The notes: generated by a model not told the origin, from the sequence alone. Shown: positions 20,601-29,164, numbered from the stretch's first letter. The stretch: DNA of 64,000 bases from an uncultured Bacteroidales bacterium (GCA_934693135.1 CAKUVA010000003.1:1-64000); one strand, 5' to 3'. Translations and numbers: made by a program.

Positions 20601-20731
20601 GTTATGTAATTCCATTTCAAATGCCCAGGGTCGTCACCATTGCTATAGAACTGAGCATAAGTAGAGAGTGATGTAAGCATGAACACAATGATCATACTTA
20701 GTATTTTAGTTATGGTAGTAAATGATTTCAT
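17642..20731 (-). CDS. Exported HExxH metallopeptidase-like protein with beta-propeller and C-terminal barrel
   Basis: A 1029-residue exported protein. After a signal peptide (ILSMIIVFMLTSLSTYAQ), residues 135-139 read HESRH, an HExxH zinc-binding helix, followed by WFLEGDA whose Glu could be the third ligand of a gluzincin. The middle (about 330-600) has repeated strands like those of TolB/WD40 propellers (ISLDGKIYSICSG, NPSPDGNTITAVEY, SSDRDGTQELYSI). The last 400 residues are rich in aromatic-alternating strands and end FVFSISL, as in outer-membrane barrels. A surface or periplasmic peptidase tethered by its own barrel is inferred. The start at 20731 (MKSFTTITK) is preferred over an upstream TTG. 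Confidence 0.7.
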   Translation of the reverse strand: MKSFTTITKILSMIIVFMLTSLSTYAQFYSNGDDPGHLKWNYITTSSYRIIYPQGCDSLAKNYGINMEKFHIAESISSGLIPGEGYKRKTPVILHAFHGISNGMVTWAPKRADLYTLPEAYNPNPIPWVTDLAVHESRHLAQMQFGYKGWLRPLTWILGDMAIGAYSAIWPNNWFLEGDAVTAETALTKAGRGRSADFLDYYMAAFENGDTRNWYRWRYGSYRYYTPDHYALGYMTIAGARYCFNDPLFTERYFSRIATNPFRFFNTQKTMKSASGKSFKDSFSLIMNEFSNIWKEERKSHEPFTETTSVQNPSKWFQKMYGNISLDGKIYSICSGIAESSYLTEYDPSTGILSRLRPFASGTSRLRAGGEYLWWSESIPDERWSLKMDSKIFRYNPKNGKTQALTHSGRFFNPNPSPDGNTITAVEYPSTGGTFIIIVNAEDGSAIQRLKMPDSLQVVEACNIGDVIAFSAISDSGYGIFLTNNNLTDSLRCILPPLHVSIHNLYANDSTLYFSSDRDGTQELYSIELPTGKTRIHTSLPYGGDEFCINGNDLYFSKLTHDGRLLHKITNIRSRDVIFSDIHKYKVAETLTLQEKEIAKKKGIVWPDTTFKADIQDATRYRKPLHILRFHTWAPVYFNYDNIRNLSGDFDYETASVGATALFQNDLSTAYGSLGYSFHKDPYSYAYGKQKYRHSGHVSFTYSGLYPVFEFSADFNDMAAVKYMRQNLINGSNKKESITGLITNKPSLRGNVSIYLPLNFSSGGWNRGVIPQIEYELSNDIFDKSMLDLTYDGNFSGQNGPSHITNYTTGSKVFMHRIKASLRGYILRPVPSSGIYPRFGAGFEVGYHARTSMTDIYTPSEYIYLYGYLPGITLTQGLKISAKSQYQQGSATRRENAITVTPRGFGDSGADYFIRQHANSHLLLSADYVIPIWAGDISCFSPFFYIKDFEVTPHFDYGIYGNSGKFGQYSLFSTGAMVTAHLANLLWIPYDCRIGFIFDINGGKSFKQIKNGSYNLYSHHLGFVFSISL
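17670..17705 (+). terminator. Rho-independent terminator for the YeiH gene, inside the convergent coding region
   Basis: An inverted repeat of AAATGGT/ACCATTT plus GCTATA/TATAGC followed by a T-rich run. It is oriented to stop the + strand transcript but lies within the last codons of the minus-strand HExxH gene, so the sequence serves both roles. Confidence 0.75.
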
Positions 20732-20763
20732 GAAAAAGGTTAAAATCAAAAAATTGCTAAAGG

Positions 20764-20771
20764 CAAATCTA
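20764..20771 (-). promoter_or_regulatory. -7 box for the HExxH gene
   Basis: TAGATTTG on the minus strand matches TAnnTTTG, 33 bases before the ATG at 20731, which supports that start. Confidence 0.5.
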
Positions 20772-20782
20772 ACTATTTTTTA

Positions 20783-20790
20783 TAATTTTG
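20783..20790 (+). promoter_or_regulatory. -7 box for the Na/Pi transporter gene
   Basis: TAATTTTG matches TAnnTTTG, with a predicted leader of about 26 bases to the ATG at 20822. Divergent from the box at 20764-20771. Confidence 0.5.
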
Positions 20791-20821
20791 TGGAGATTTA
20801 AAAAAGATAAAGCCGCACTTT

Positions 20822-22561
20822 ATGCAGATGTTAATCCAATTTGTGACCCTTATAGGGGCAGTAGCATTATTTTTATTCGGACTTAGCCTACTTAGCGTCG
20901 GTCTTCAAAAAGTAGCTGGAGATGGTTTGAGGTCATTTCTAGCATCGATGACCTCTAATGCTTTCAGACGACTCATAACAGGTGTCGGAGTTACGGCGGC
21001 TATACAATCTTCCACAGCGACGACCATCATGGTTGTAAGTTTCGTAAATGCCGGTTTGTTAACACTTGCGCAGGCCATAGGCGTGATAATGGGCGCCAAT
21101 ATAGGAACTACGGTCACGTCGTGGATTATGGCTATATTTGGTTTCTCATACGATATATCCACCATATCTTTCCCACTCATTGCCATCGGCTTCCTGATGA
21201 TGCTGAACAAGAAAAACAAGAAAATCAAGGAACTGGGTGAGATAATTATAGGCTTTGCACTTTTCTTCGTAGGCTTTGCAAAACTTAAGGAAACATCGGG
21301 AATCCTGCTTGACAATATAGACCTTTCTGGACTTCAGACATTAACTAACCTACATGTGGGACCATTGAATCTGTCGGTTCTTATATTCCTTCTGATAGGT
21401 ACTGTCTTAACAATTTGTTTTCAGTCTTCGGCGGCCACCATGGCCATCATCATGCTGCTTATTACTACTGGAGTAATTCCTTTCAAGTTGGCTGCTGCGA
21501 TGATACTTGGCGAAAACATTGGAACGACTATAGCTGCCAATATCGCTGCTTCTGTCGGAAATACTACGGCGAAGCGGGCAGCAATGGCGCATACTGTGTT
21601 CAATGTATTTGGTGTGATATGGGTGCTCTGTATATTTCCATTGTTCCTAAAATTTATAGGATTTATCATTAGTTCGTTCGGACTGCCAGACCCGAATACT
21701 ACAGATCTTACAGATGTGGCCAATGCAGACAGGATAAAGATGTCGCTTCTTTATAGCGTCACCACGATGCATACTTTGTTCAATGTGACAAATACTATGA
21801 TTCTCATTTGGTTTATACCTCAGATAGAGAAGATAGTATCTCTTTTAATTCCATCTAAAAACGAGAAAGAAGTCTTCAGACTTAAATACATACAAGGTGG
21901 TCCTCTCTCTACCGCGGAACTCTCTCTCGATGAGGCTGAGCAGGAAATCGTGCATTTTGCTGAAATATGCTACAATGATTTCAAATATATGCGTGATGCT
22001 ATTGCTGAAAAGAATCCTGATAAGTTCAACCAACTCAGGGAGAAGCTCATCAAGTATGAATCTATAACTGATCGGATTGAGTATGAAATCGCAGATTATC
22101 TGAATGAGGTTTCAAAGAGTGAGATATCTATGTCTTCATCGGTTCGTATCAAGGGAATGTACAAAATTATAGGCGAATTGGAAAGTCTTGGAGACTCAGG
22201 TGATGCTATCGGACGTATACTCGCTCGTAGAAATGAGCATGGGAAGACATTCGATGCGGAGCAACTTAAACGGCTTGGAAGGATGTGTGATTTTCTTGAT
22301 GATGCGTTCAAAGCCATGACTGACAATCTTAAAGCTCCATATACAAGTCTTAAAGACATTACGAATGCACAGGATGCGGAGTATAATATAAACGAATACC
22401 GTAACACTCTTCGAGAGGAGCATATCATCAATATTGAGGAAAATCCGTCATATAACTATCAGCTTGGTGTGTTTTATATGGACATTGTAGCTGAGCTTGA
22501 AAAGATGGGAGATTTTATCATCAATGTTTCTGAGGCTAAGATTGCTGAAAATGGTGAATAG
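20822..22561 (+). CDS. Na/Pi cotransporter family protein with PhoU-like C-terminal domain
   Basis: A 579-residue inner-membrane protein. The membrane half (about 1-340) carries two inverted QSS repeats, AAIQSSTATTIM and CFQSSAATMAI, which form the ion/phosphate site of the PNaS family; GANIGTT and GENIGTT follow each. The C-terminal 200 residues are cytosolic helices of PhoU type. It probably takes up phosphate with sodium; some homologues act as regulators. The next gene overlaps it by 11 bases. Confidence 0.93.
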   Translation: MQMLIQFVTLIGAVALFLFGLSLLSVGLQKVAGDGLRSFLASMTSNAFRRLITGVGVTAAIQSSTATTIMVVSFVNAGLLTLAQAIGVIMGANIGTTVTSWIMAIFGFSYDISTISFPLIAIGFLMMLNKKNKKIKELGEIIIGFALFFVGFAKLKETSGILLDNIDLSGLQTLTNLHVGPLNLSVLIFLLIGTVLTICFQSSAATMAIIMLLITTGVIPFKLAAAMILGENIGTTIAANIAASVGNTTAKRAAMAHTVFNVFGVIWVLCIFPLFLKFIGFIISSFGLPDPNTTDLTDVANADRIKMSLLYSVTTMHTLFNVTNTMILIWFIPQIEKIVSLLIPSKNEKEVFRLKYIQGGPLSTAELSLDEAEQEIVHFAEICYNDFKYMRDAIAEKNPDKFNQLREKLIKYESITDRIEYEIADYLNEVSKSEISMSSSVRIKGMYKIIGELESLGDSGDAIGRILARRNEHGKTFDAEQLKRLGRMCDFLDDAFKAMTDNLKAPYTSLKDITNAQDAEYNINEYRNTLREEHIINIEENPSYNYQLGVFYMDIVAELEKMGDFIINVSEAKIAENGE

Positions 22562-23543
22562 ACTTATTAGTAGACTATATATCGTCTTAGCATTGGCATT
22601 GACATTGTCCTGCGGTCAGAATCGGTCGAAAGGACAAGCGTCGGCTGTGGTTGAGAAAGTGGAATTTCCTACAGTGGAAGTTCCAGGTATGATTACTGAT
22701 CCAGCTGAGCGGTTGGATTACATTCTGACGCATTTCTGGGATGGACTCATGTCTACATCGGTGAAAGGAGTTAGTGATTCTCTACATGTGGTTGGTTTCT
22801 CCCGTGATGATGTGGAAAAGCAGTTTGGAATGTATGCTACACTACTTTGGCAAGCTCCTGTGAGTGAGGGGGCTGCGTCTGTGAAGAATCTTTTCAATGC
22901 TGCAGAAGCCTGTGAAAAGCATGATACGACATCAAATGTGTTTGAGACCATTACATCTTTTGCTGAAAAATATTTTTATGACCCGAATTCTCCTCTTCGT
23001 AATGAAGAATTTTATCTTCCATATCTTGAGGGGCTTGTTGCTTCTGATATGGTGCCTGAAGTCAGGAAATATGGCTATGCATATGATGCGAAGATGTGTT
23101 CATTGAACAGAATAGGGACTATAGCGGCAGATTTTGAGTTTAGAACGACTACCGGTAGGAGCATGACTCTTCATAACATAAAGGCTGACTATATTTTATT
23201 GTTCTTCTCAAATCCTGGATGTCCGAACTGCAAGGAAATAACTGATATGCTTGAGAGCAGTCCTGAGGTGCATGAACTTGAAACGTCTGGACGTTTGAAG
23301 GTTGTCAGTGTTTATATTGACAAGGAAATCGACAAATGGAAGGCGTATGCATCAGAGTATCCGGAAGAATGGATATGCGGTTATGATGATAAATATGTCA
23401 TTAGGACAGATGTTACATATAGTGTACGTGCTATCCCATCATTATATCTTCTCGATAAGGATAAGAAGGTAATGATGAAAGACGCTCCTCAAGACAAGAT
23501 TTTCGAGGCATTATCGTATTTAGCACAAAACTCAGGACAATAA
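22551..23543 (+). CDS. Thioredoxin-like lipoprotein (DUF5106 type)
   Basis: A 330-residue lipoprotein: the signal ends in LTLSC near residue 16, so it is probably lipidated and faces the periplasm. The first half (ERLDYILTHFWDGL, DPNSPLRNEEFYLPYLE) matches the DUF5106 domain; the second is a thioredoxin fold with the redox motif CPNC at 224-227 (FSNPGCPNCKEI) and the cis-Pro VRAIPSLYLLD. It resembles other Bacteroidales TlpA-like thiol oxidoreductases, so it probably handles thiols in the periplasm. The ATG at 22551 overlaps the transporter by 11 bases; longer in-frame starts would run deeper into that gene. Confidence 0.85.
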   Translation: MVNRLISRLYIVLALALTLSCGQNRSKGQASAVVEKVEFPTVEVPGMITDPAERLDYILTHFWDGLMSTSVKGVSDSLHVVGFSRDDVEKQFGMYATLLWQAPVSEGAASVKNLFNAAEACEKHDTTSNVFETITSFAEKYFYDPNSPLRNEEFYLPYLEGLVASDMVPEVRKYGYAYDAKMCSLNRIGTIAADFEFRTTTGRSMTLHNIKADYILLFFSNPGCPNCKEITDMLESSPEVHELETSGRLKVVSVYIDKEIDKWKAYASEYPEEWICGYDDKYVIRTDVTYSVRAIPSLYLLDKDKKVMMKDAPQDKIFEALSYLAQNSGQ

Positions 23544-23556
23544 AACCACATTGATT

Positions 23557-24606
23557 ATGCAGATTGACAAGAAAGTTTGGAAGATAACTCCTGATGGAAA
23601 GGAGATTTTCCTCTATAGAATTACAAATGCTTCAGGTGCTTATGTTGAATTGAGCAGCATTGGGGCAGGCATAGTTTCCATAGTTGTGCCTGACAGAAAT
23701 GGAAATATGGCTGATGTGGTAATAGGCTATGAAGACCCTATGTCATATTTTGGTGATGGTCCGTGTGCCGGAAAATGTCCAGGAAGGTATGCCAACAGAA
23801 TTGCCAATGGTCGTTTCACTCTTGATGGAAAGGAATATTCATTACCGGTGAACAATGCCTGCAATCATCTTCATGGTGGTCCAAACGGATTTCAGAATCA
23901 GGTTTGGGAAAGCCGAGTAGAAGGGGAGTCTGTAGAATTTATGTATTTTTCTGAAGATGGTGAGGCCGGATATCCGGGCAATCTAAAGGTGGTGGCGCAT
24001 TACGAATGGTCTGATGATAATGAACTGGCATTGACATTCACAGGCGAGACAGATGCTCCTACGGTGGTGAATTTGACTAATCATTCCTATTTTAATCTTG
24101 ATGGTGAAGGATCGGGTACAGTGCTGCATCATGTCCTTAAGCTGAATGCTTCAGAGTATCTTCCTACTGATGAAACTCTTATCCCGCTCGGAGAGCCTGC
24201 TGATGTCGCTGGAACCCCTATGGATTTTGTCAATGCAAAAGAGCTTGGCCGAGATATTCGGGCTGATTTTCCTGCATTGAAATATGGAAAAGGATATGAC
24301 AACTGTTATGTCATAGATGGTGCAGAATCAGGTCAGCTTCAGACGGCTGCTGAACTGTATTCTCCATTAAGCGGAAGAGTTCTGGAAGTGGTTACTACGC
24401 AGCCTGGAGTGCAGATTTATACCGGTAATTGGCTTAATGGGTGTCCTGTAGGGAAGAATGGACATATATATCATGATTATGATGCTGTGGCTATTGAATG
24501 CCAGCATTATCCGGACTCTCCGAATGAGCAGGAATATCCTTCTGTAGTCCTTCGACCGAAGGAGGTTTTTGAACAGGCTATAATATTCGCATTTTCAGTA
24601 AGATAA
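23557..24606 (+). CDS. galM: Aldose 1-epimerase (galactose mutarotase)
   Basis: A 349-residue GalM that interconverts alpha and beta anomers of galactose before GalK. Substrate-binding [10 protein letters not shown] with the catalytic His, [13 protein letters not shown] with the second His, and a catalytic Glu near the C-terminus ([13 protein letters not shown]) are all present. ATG at 23557 (MQIDKKVW) is chosen over a TTG six bases earlier. It starts 13 bases after the thioredoxin-like gene and 4 bases before thyA, so it sits in a mixed operon. Confidence 0.93.
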   Translation: MQIDKKVWKITPDGKEIFLYRITNASGAYVELSSIGAGIVSIVVPDRNGNMADVVIGYEDPMSYFGDGPCAGKCPGRYANRIANGRFTLDGKEYSLPVNNACNHLHGGPNGFQNQVWESRVEGESVEFMYFSEDGEAGYPGNLKVVAHYEWSDDNELALTFTGETDAPTVVNLTNHSYFNLDGEGSGTVLHHVLKLNASEYLPTDETLIPLGEPADVAGTPMDFVNAKELGRDIRADFPALKYGKGYDNCYVIDGAESGQLQTAAELYSPLSGRVLEVVTTQPGVQIYTGNWLNGCPVGKNGHIYHDYDAVAIECQHYPDSPNEQEYPSVVLRPKEVFEQAIIFAFSVR

Positions 24607-24610
24607 CAGA

Positions 24611-25405
24611 ATGAAACAATATCTTGACTTGCTTCGCCACATAAGAAAAGATGGTGTAATTAAACATGATCGCACAGGAGTGGGAACTCAGAGTATCTTC
24701 GGATATCAGATGCGTTTTGACTTGTCTGAGGGCTTACCTCTTCTTACGACAAAGAAAGTTCATCTCAAGTCTATCATATATGAGCTTCTTTGGTTTATAT
24801 CGGGAGATACCAACATAAAATACTTAAAAGATCATGGTGTATCTATTTGGGATGAGTGGGCAGATGAAAATGGCGACTTGGGGCCTGTTTACGGACATCA
24901 GTGGCGCAGTTGGCCTACCCCAGAAGGCAGAAGTATTGACCAACTCTCGCAGGTTATAGAGACGATACAGGCTAATCCTGATTCACGGCGTATGCTTGTG
25001 ACTGCTTGGAATCCTGGGGAAGTGGATAAGATGGCGTTGCCTCCATGTCACTGCCTTTTCCAGTTCTATGTTGCTGATGGTAAGCTGTCATGTCAGCTAT
25101 ATCAGCGCAGTGCGGATACCTTCCTTGGTGTTCCGTTCAATATTGCATCTTACGCACTTTTGACTATGATGATAGCTCAGGTTTGTGGCCTTAAACCGGG
25201 TGAATTCATTCATACGACAGGTGATACGCATATATATCTTAATCATTTCGAACAGGTTGATTTGCAGCTATCACGTGAGCCTCGAAAATTACCTGTTATG
25301 AAGCTTAATCCTGAGGTGAAGAGTATATTCGATTTTAAGTATGAAGATTTTACTCTTGAGGGGTATGATCCATGGCCTGCAATAAAAGCTCCAGTAGCAG
25401 TATGA
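24611..25405 (+). CDS. thyA: Thymidylate synthase
   Basis: Converts dUMP and methylene-tetrahydrofolate to dTMP and dihydrofolate. It is 264 residues, the classic length. The nucleophile is Cys146 in [13 protein letters not shown]; the phosphate-binding region [14 protein letters not shown] and the C-terminal [16 protein letters not shown] are present. The stop overlaps the folA start (ATGA), so synthase and the reductase that recycles its product are translationally coupled. Confidence 0.98.
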   Translation: MKQYLDLLRHIRKDGVIKHDRTGVGTQSIFGYQMRFDLSEGLPLLTTKKVHLKSIIYELLWFISGDTNIKYLKDHGVSIWDEWADENGDLGPVYGHQWRSWPTPEGRSIDQLSQVIETIQANPDSRRMLVTAWNPGEVDKMALPPCHCLFQFYVADGKLSCQLYQRSADTFLGVPFNIASYALLTMMIAQVCGLKPGEFIHTTGDTHIYLNHFEQVDLQLSREPRKLPVMKLNPEVKSIFDFKYEDFTLEGYDPWPAIKAPVAV

Positions 25406-25908
25406 AAAAGTATATAATAGCGGCAGTTGCCGACAATATGGCTATTGGTCGTGATAATGAACTATTGTGGCATATATCTGCGGATATGAAATATTTCCGT
25501 AAGATTACTATGGGCGCTCCTATTATAATGGGTTATAAGACATGGCTTTCCATAGGTAGACCTCTTCCAGGGCGCAAAAACATTGTCATTACGAAGCATC
25601 CTTTTGAAGCTGCTGAATCTATAGTGCAAGTGAGAGATGTGGATAGTGCTTTTGCTGCTGCAGCTCTTCCGTCGGCAGAAGGGGTAGTCCCTGAGCATTG
25701 TTTCATTATAGGTGGAGCTAAGACTTATGAGAGGACATTGTCAAAAGCGGACAAACTCTATATAACTCATGTTTATACATCAGTACCAGATGCTGATGCG
25801 TTCTTTCCTGTGATTGATTCTGATATTTGGAAGATAGAGTCGGAAACGCCTACCGAAATAGACCCTAACAACGGATTAAAGTATTCATTTGTCGTTTATT
25901 CGCGATAA
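25402..25908 (+). CDS. folA: Dihydrofolate reductase
   Basis: A 168-residue reductase that regenerates tetrahydrofolate from the dihydrofolate made by Thy[20 protein letters not shown] carries the substrate-site region (the usual catalytic acid position after LLW-H-I), [20 protein letters not shown] binds NADPH, and [10 protein letters not shown] is the conserved GG segment. The ATG at 25402 lies in the thyA stop; an open frame extends earlier but only through the thyA end. Confidence 0.96.
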   Translation: MKKYIIAAVADNMAIGRDNELLWHISADMKYFRKITMGAPIIMGYKTWLSIGRPLPGRKNIVITKHPFEAAESIVQVRDVDSAFAAAALPSAEGVVPEHCFIIGGAKTYERTLSKADKLYITHVYTSVPDADAFFPVIDSDIWKIESETPTEIDPNNGLKYSFVVYSR

Positions 25909-25999
25909 ATTTTATGAATCTGTTTGGGAATTTATGTCGAAAATCCGTCATATAATTTCTATAGAATAAAATTTAAGTAACTTCTTACAAATTATTTCA

Positions 26000-26007
26000 T
26001 ATATTTG
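26000..26007 (+). promoter_or_regulatory. -7 box for the NSS transporter gene
   Basis: TATATTTG matches TAnnTTTG, predicted leader about 22 bases to the ATG at 26036. No TTG lies at the usual -33 distance. Confidence 0.5.
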
Positions 26008-26035
26008 TCTGTGAACAAAACAAATAGACGAATAT

Positions 26036-27397
26036 ATGACAGGGAAGAGAGAAAGCTTTGGGAGCCGTTTTGCCGTTATAATGGCTATGTCTGGCTCGGC
26101 AATAGGTCTTGGGAATATATGGAGATTCCCATATCTTGTAGGAGAGCATGGTGGCGCTGCGTTCATAATAGTGTACATGCTTGCATCACTTTTTCTGTCA
26201 ATACCAATATTTCTTGCAGAGTCTATCATTGGTCGTAGGACTCATTCCAATACATTTGGAGCTTTTGACAATCTGGCTCCAAAGTCTGGTTGGAAGTGGC
26301 CTGCGTTTCTTACGGTATTTACACCATTGATAATCCTATCATATTACAGCGTCGTCGGAGGGTGGTCTATAGAATATCTCGTAAAAGCTTTGACATTCAG
26401 TTTCACAGGTTCGGATGCGCAGCTTGAAGGCATGTTTGGAAATTTTATATCGTCACCTTGTGCACCGCTTTTGTTTCATACATTGTTTCTGATTATCTGC
26501 GCTGGAATCATTGTCATGGGGGTTAAAGGCGGCATCGAAAAATTTAGCAACCTCTCTATGCCCGTGCTGTTTATTATGGTGCTGATAATCATGATATATT
26601 CGTTGACATTGCCAGGCTCAGAACGTGGCGTAGAATACCTTGTCAAGCCTAATTTTAGAAATCTTGGGGCGGCAGGCGTTGCATCTGCGACGGGACAGTC
26701 TTTCTTCTCGCTTTCGCTCGGTGTTGGAACTGTGCTTACATACAGTTCTTATGTGAACAAAAAAGAAAACCTCCTTATATCTGGATTGGGTACTGCGGGG
26801 TTCGATCTTCTGTTCGCAATTATGGCCGGATTTGCCATTATGTCGGCGGTGTTCGCGGCTAGTATTGCTCCTGGAAGTGGTCCTGGGCTTATATTCGAAA
26901 CACTTCCGTTTGTATTCAATAAAATGTCGGCTATATCTCCTATATTCAGTGGTGTGGTGGCTATCTTGTTCTTCTTAACCGTTATGGTTGCGGCACTGAC
27001 ATCGGCCATGTCTTTGTTTGAAGTCGGAGTGGCTTATTGTGTGGAAGAGAAGGGTATTAGGCGCATGCCAGCAACTGCTATTGTGTTTATCGGAGTGTGG
27101 CTCCTGGGCTGCTTGTCATCACTTTCTTTCGGCCCTTTGCGTAATTTTACCATAATGGATCTTCCGTTCTTTTCATTCCTTGATATGATGTCGTCTAATT
27201 TTCTTATGGCAATGGGGGCGATGGTCTATGCAGTCTTTGTGGGGTGGAAAATGAGGCGTGCTGATGTGTATGATGAATTCACGAATGGGGGAACAATCAA
27301 GTTCAATGTTCGCTGTTTCCCTATTTTTTATTTTCTTGTCAGATACATAGCTCCGGTTGTTATCGGTGTAATTTTTATTACGGGACTGGTGATGTGA
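26036..27397 (+). CDS. Neurotransmitter:sodium symporter (NSS) family transporter
   Basis: A 453-residue inner-membrane protein with about eleven to twelve hydrophobic segments, of LeuT type. The N-terminal AMSGSAIGLGNIWRFPYL is the signature of transmembrane segment 1 and carries the sodium and substrate sites; later GQSFFSLSLGVGTVLTYSSY corresponds to segment 6. It probably imports an amino acid or amine with sodium; the substrate cannot be read. It has its own promoter and borders the accessory island to its right. Confidence 0.92.
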   Translation: MTGKRESFGSRFAVIMAMSGSAIGLGNIWRFPYLVGEHGGAAFIIVYMLASLFLSIPIFLAESIIGRRTHSNTFGAFDNLAPKSGWKWPAFLTVFTPLIILSYYSVVGGWSIEYLVKALTFSFTGSDAQLEGMFGNFISSPCAPLLFHTLFLIICAGIIVMGVKGGIEKFSNLSMPVLFIMVLIIMIYSLTLPGSERGVEYLVKPNFRNLGAAGVASATGQSFFSLSLGVGTVLTYSSYVNKKENLLISGLGTAGFDLLFAIMAGFAIMSAVFAASIAPGSGPGLIFETLPFVFNKMSAISPIFSGVVAILFFLTVMVAALTSAMSLFEVGVAYCVEEKGIRRMPATAIVFIGVWLLGCLSSLSFGPLRNFTIMDLPFFSFLDMMSSNFLMAMGAMVYAVFVGWKMRRADVYDEFTNGGTIKFNVRCFPIFYFLVRYIAPVVIGVIFITGLVM

Positions 27398-27511
27398 GAA
27401 TGTCGTTCCGTTCGGAAGTTGAAAAATATCTTGAACTTTTCTTTTCCGACTAATTTGCCGAATTTTGTGATTCAATACCCTGAGTGTTGTCCGTTATCTG
27501 AAAATAATTTC

Positions 27512-27519
27512 TATATTTG
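27512..27519 (+). promoter_or_regulatory. -7 box at the left edge of the accessory island
   Basis: TATATTTG matches TAnnTTTG, with a TTG 22 bases upstream. A transcript starting near 27525 would have a leader of 120 to 300 bases depending on which start of the small protein is used. Confidence 0.45.
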
Positions 27520-27645
27520 TGATGCTGAAGCAATTCAGCGAACATATTGAAAGTGTTTTCGCACTGTCCTTCTGAGGAAATGTGGTAGTTTCAATGAAGA
27601 AAGGACGCACGGACAACACTCATTCTTGTGTAGACGGATGTCGCG

Positions 27646-27969
27646 ATGGGAGCATCATTTGCTTCCATGTCGTCATATCTATACGGGTGTGGGGTATTGG
27701 ATGTCGTTTATTTTCTTCAAGGTTCTACCACAACCTCCTCAGAGATAAACGAAATCGGCTCCACACTTTCTTTGTATATAACCAACCGCCGCATCAGGAG
27801 TCCGCGCTGCGGCACCAATATTATCGCTATGACCGACAACTTGCACATCTCGTCCGTCGGAGCACCATATCAGACTCCGGCATTGGAAATCATTGACATT
27901 CAGACCGAAAATTCCTTCGCGTCAAATGGTACGGAATCATTTACTGAAGGAGAAGAAGTAGGGTGGTAA
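27646..27969 (+). CDS. Small Bacteroidales protein with conserved acidic C-terminus
   Basis: Up to 107 residues if read from 27646, but only the last 46 (from the ATG at 27829, MTDNLHISS) look conserved: APYQTPALEIIDIQTENSF, then an acidic, Gly-rich end closing in GW. This pattern (aromatic/Pro start, hydrophobic-acidic strand, FA/CA, acidic tail) occurs in many unnamed small Bacteroidales proteins coded beside fimbrillin or BspA surface genes. The upstream part may be leader RNA rather than coding. Nothing is known of the function. The surface lipoprotein gene starts 18 bases downstream. Confidence 0.5.
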   Translation: MGASFASMSSYLYGCGVLDVVYFLQGSTTTSSEINEIGSTLSLYITNRRIRSPRCGTNIIAMTDNLHISSVGAPYQTPALEIIDIQTENSFASNGTESFTEGEEVGW

Positions 27970-27987
27970 TCTTAAAAGCATGCTGAT

Positions 27988-28659
27988 ATGAAAAGAATAT
28001 ATACTGTAGTCTCGATACTTGCGTGTCTTGCATTCTATGGTTGCGACAAGTCTGAAGAGAACATTGAAGCAAATGTTATCAATGATGTTTTGCCGGAGTT
28101 TACTGCTTCGACTGGGGAAGGCGATACGAAGACATCATTGAAAGGCTTGGATGTGATATGGTCGTCTGATGACAGAGTGGCTATTTTCAATGGCACTACT
28201 GTCGATAAGGAATACAAAGTGAAAGACGGCTGTTCTGGATCTACTACTACCACATTGACACCAGTGAATCAAGATTTTACGGCTGGCACAGAAGGCTCGG
28301 AGATGGATGGCAATGTCGCCGTTTATCCATATTCTGCAGTGAACTCATGCAGGAAAACTGATGACGGTTATAAACTGTCAGTGAATTTTCCGAGCGCCAT
28401 CAGATACTCGCCATACTCATTTGGGGAAGGAGCAATGCCAATGGTCGCCGTCACCGACTCCAAAGACGACTACAACCTCTCATTCAAAAATCTCTGTGGT
28501 CTCCTGAAACTTCAGCTGAAAGGAGATGGAATAGTTAAATCTGTTAAAGTATATGGTAACGATAATGAACCGCTTTGTGGCAATGTATCAATATTAACTA
28601 GTGATATAATTAGTAGAAGCTATAAATATGGAGGGAGTTCTATTCTTGTAAATCATTAA
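27988..28659 (+). CDS. Fimbrillin-like surface lipoprotein, N-terminal part of a frameshifted gene
   Basis: A 223-residue reading frame with signal and lipobox ending AFYGC (Cys19), then an immunoglobulin-like domain with TKTSLKGLDVIWSSDDRVAIF, found at the start of many Bacteroidales fimbrillin-like and BspA-like lipoproteins. The protein stops abruptly after SSILVNH. Six bases later a second frame starts that continues in mid leucine-rich repeat, so the two are halves of one broken gene. GC content falls sharply near 28520. If expressed alone this would be a truncated lipoprotein on the cell surface. Confidence 0.75.
   Translation: MKRIYTVVSILACLAFYGCDKSEENIEANVINDVLPEFTASTGEGDTKTSLKGLDVIWSSDDRVAIFNGTTVDKEYKVKDGCSGSTTTTLTPVNQDFTAGTEGSEMDGNVAVYPYSAVNSCRKTDDGYKLSVNFPSAIRYSPYSFGEGAMPMVAVTDSKDDYNLSFKNLCGLLKLQLKGDGIVKSVKVYGNDNEPLCGNVSILTSDIISRSYKYGGSSILVNH
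28626..28640 (+). other. Frameshift site joining the fimbrillin-like and BspA-like halves
   Basis: One extra base in the GGAGGG run (28630-28635) would fuse the two frames without a stop and read YGGEFYSCKSLTIMEIPKS, a canonical BspA leucine-rich repeat. The present sequence has three Gs where four restore the frame. No slippery heptamer is seen. Confidence 0.7.
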
Positions 28660-28664
28660 CTATC

Positions 28665-29135
28665 ATGGAAATTCCGAAAAGTGTTAGAAGATTGAATGGT
28701 TTTGATGATTGTACTGCTTTAAGTGATCTTACTATACATGATGGAATTGAAAAATTTTTAGGGTTTTTAGGATGTAGTATTTCATATATTAGTTTACCTG
28801 AAACTATAAGAGTTATTGGATCTACTGTTTTTAGGCGTTGGGGTAAGGCGATAGTTGATTTTTCGAGATGTAAAAATTTGGAACAGATTGAAAGATATTC
28901 ATTTGAAAAATCAGGAATAGAAGAATTAGATTTATCATGTTGTACTAAATTGAAGGACATGACAGGAGTATTTTATAAATTTTATCCAAAAATAATTAAA
29001 ATAGGCTCTGTGACGCCTCCAACATTGGAATCAAATTATTCTTCCACTGCTATCCTATACGTCCCGGCAGAGTCAATTGATGCATACAAAGCTGCTGATG
29101 GTTGGAAAGAATTCAAGGATATTAGAGCTCTTTAA
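28665..29135 (+). CDS. BspA-type leucine-rich-repeat fragment, C-terminal part of a frameshifted gene
   Basis: A 156-residue frame made of BspA-type repeats (MEIPKSVRRLNGFDDCTALS, DLTIHDGIEKFL, SLPETIRVIGSTVF) and the usual BspA ending, ILYVPAESIDAYKAADGW followed by KEFKDI. BspA repeats serve in adhesion and surface binding. Repeat sequence is already present in this frame upstream of its ATG (YSCKSLTI), back to the frameshift, so the ATG is internal to a repeat and not a true start. It has no signal peptide of its own. Its composition is strikingly AT-rich. Confidence 0.65.
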   Translation: MEIPKSVRRLNGFDDCTALSDLTIHDGIEKFLGFLGCSISYISLPETIRVIGSTVFRRWGKAIVDFSRCKNLEQIERYSFEKSGIEELDLSCCTKLKDMTGVFYKFYPKIIKIGSVTPPTLESNYSSTAILYVPAESIDAYKAADGWKEFKDIRAL

Positions 29136-29164
29136 TTCTATGTGTGAAATGCAAATGTATTCAG

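Noticed and set aside
27582..27896. 104-codon plus-strand frame overlapping the small island gene
   Set aside because: Rich in Arg, His and Cys with no family likeness; the other frame carries the conserved C-terminal motif.
28626..28664. Programmed ribosomal frameshifting to join the two surface-gene halves
   Set aside because: No X-XXY-YYZ slippery heptamer and no strong downstream structure; a one-base loss or sequencing error is simpler.
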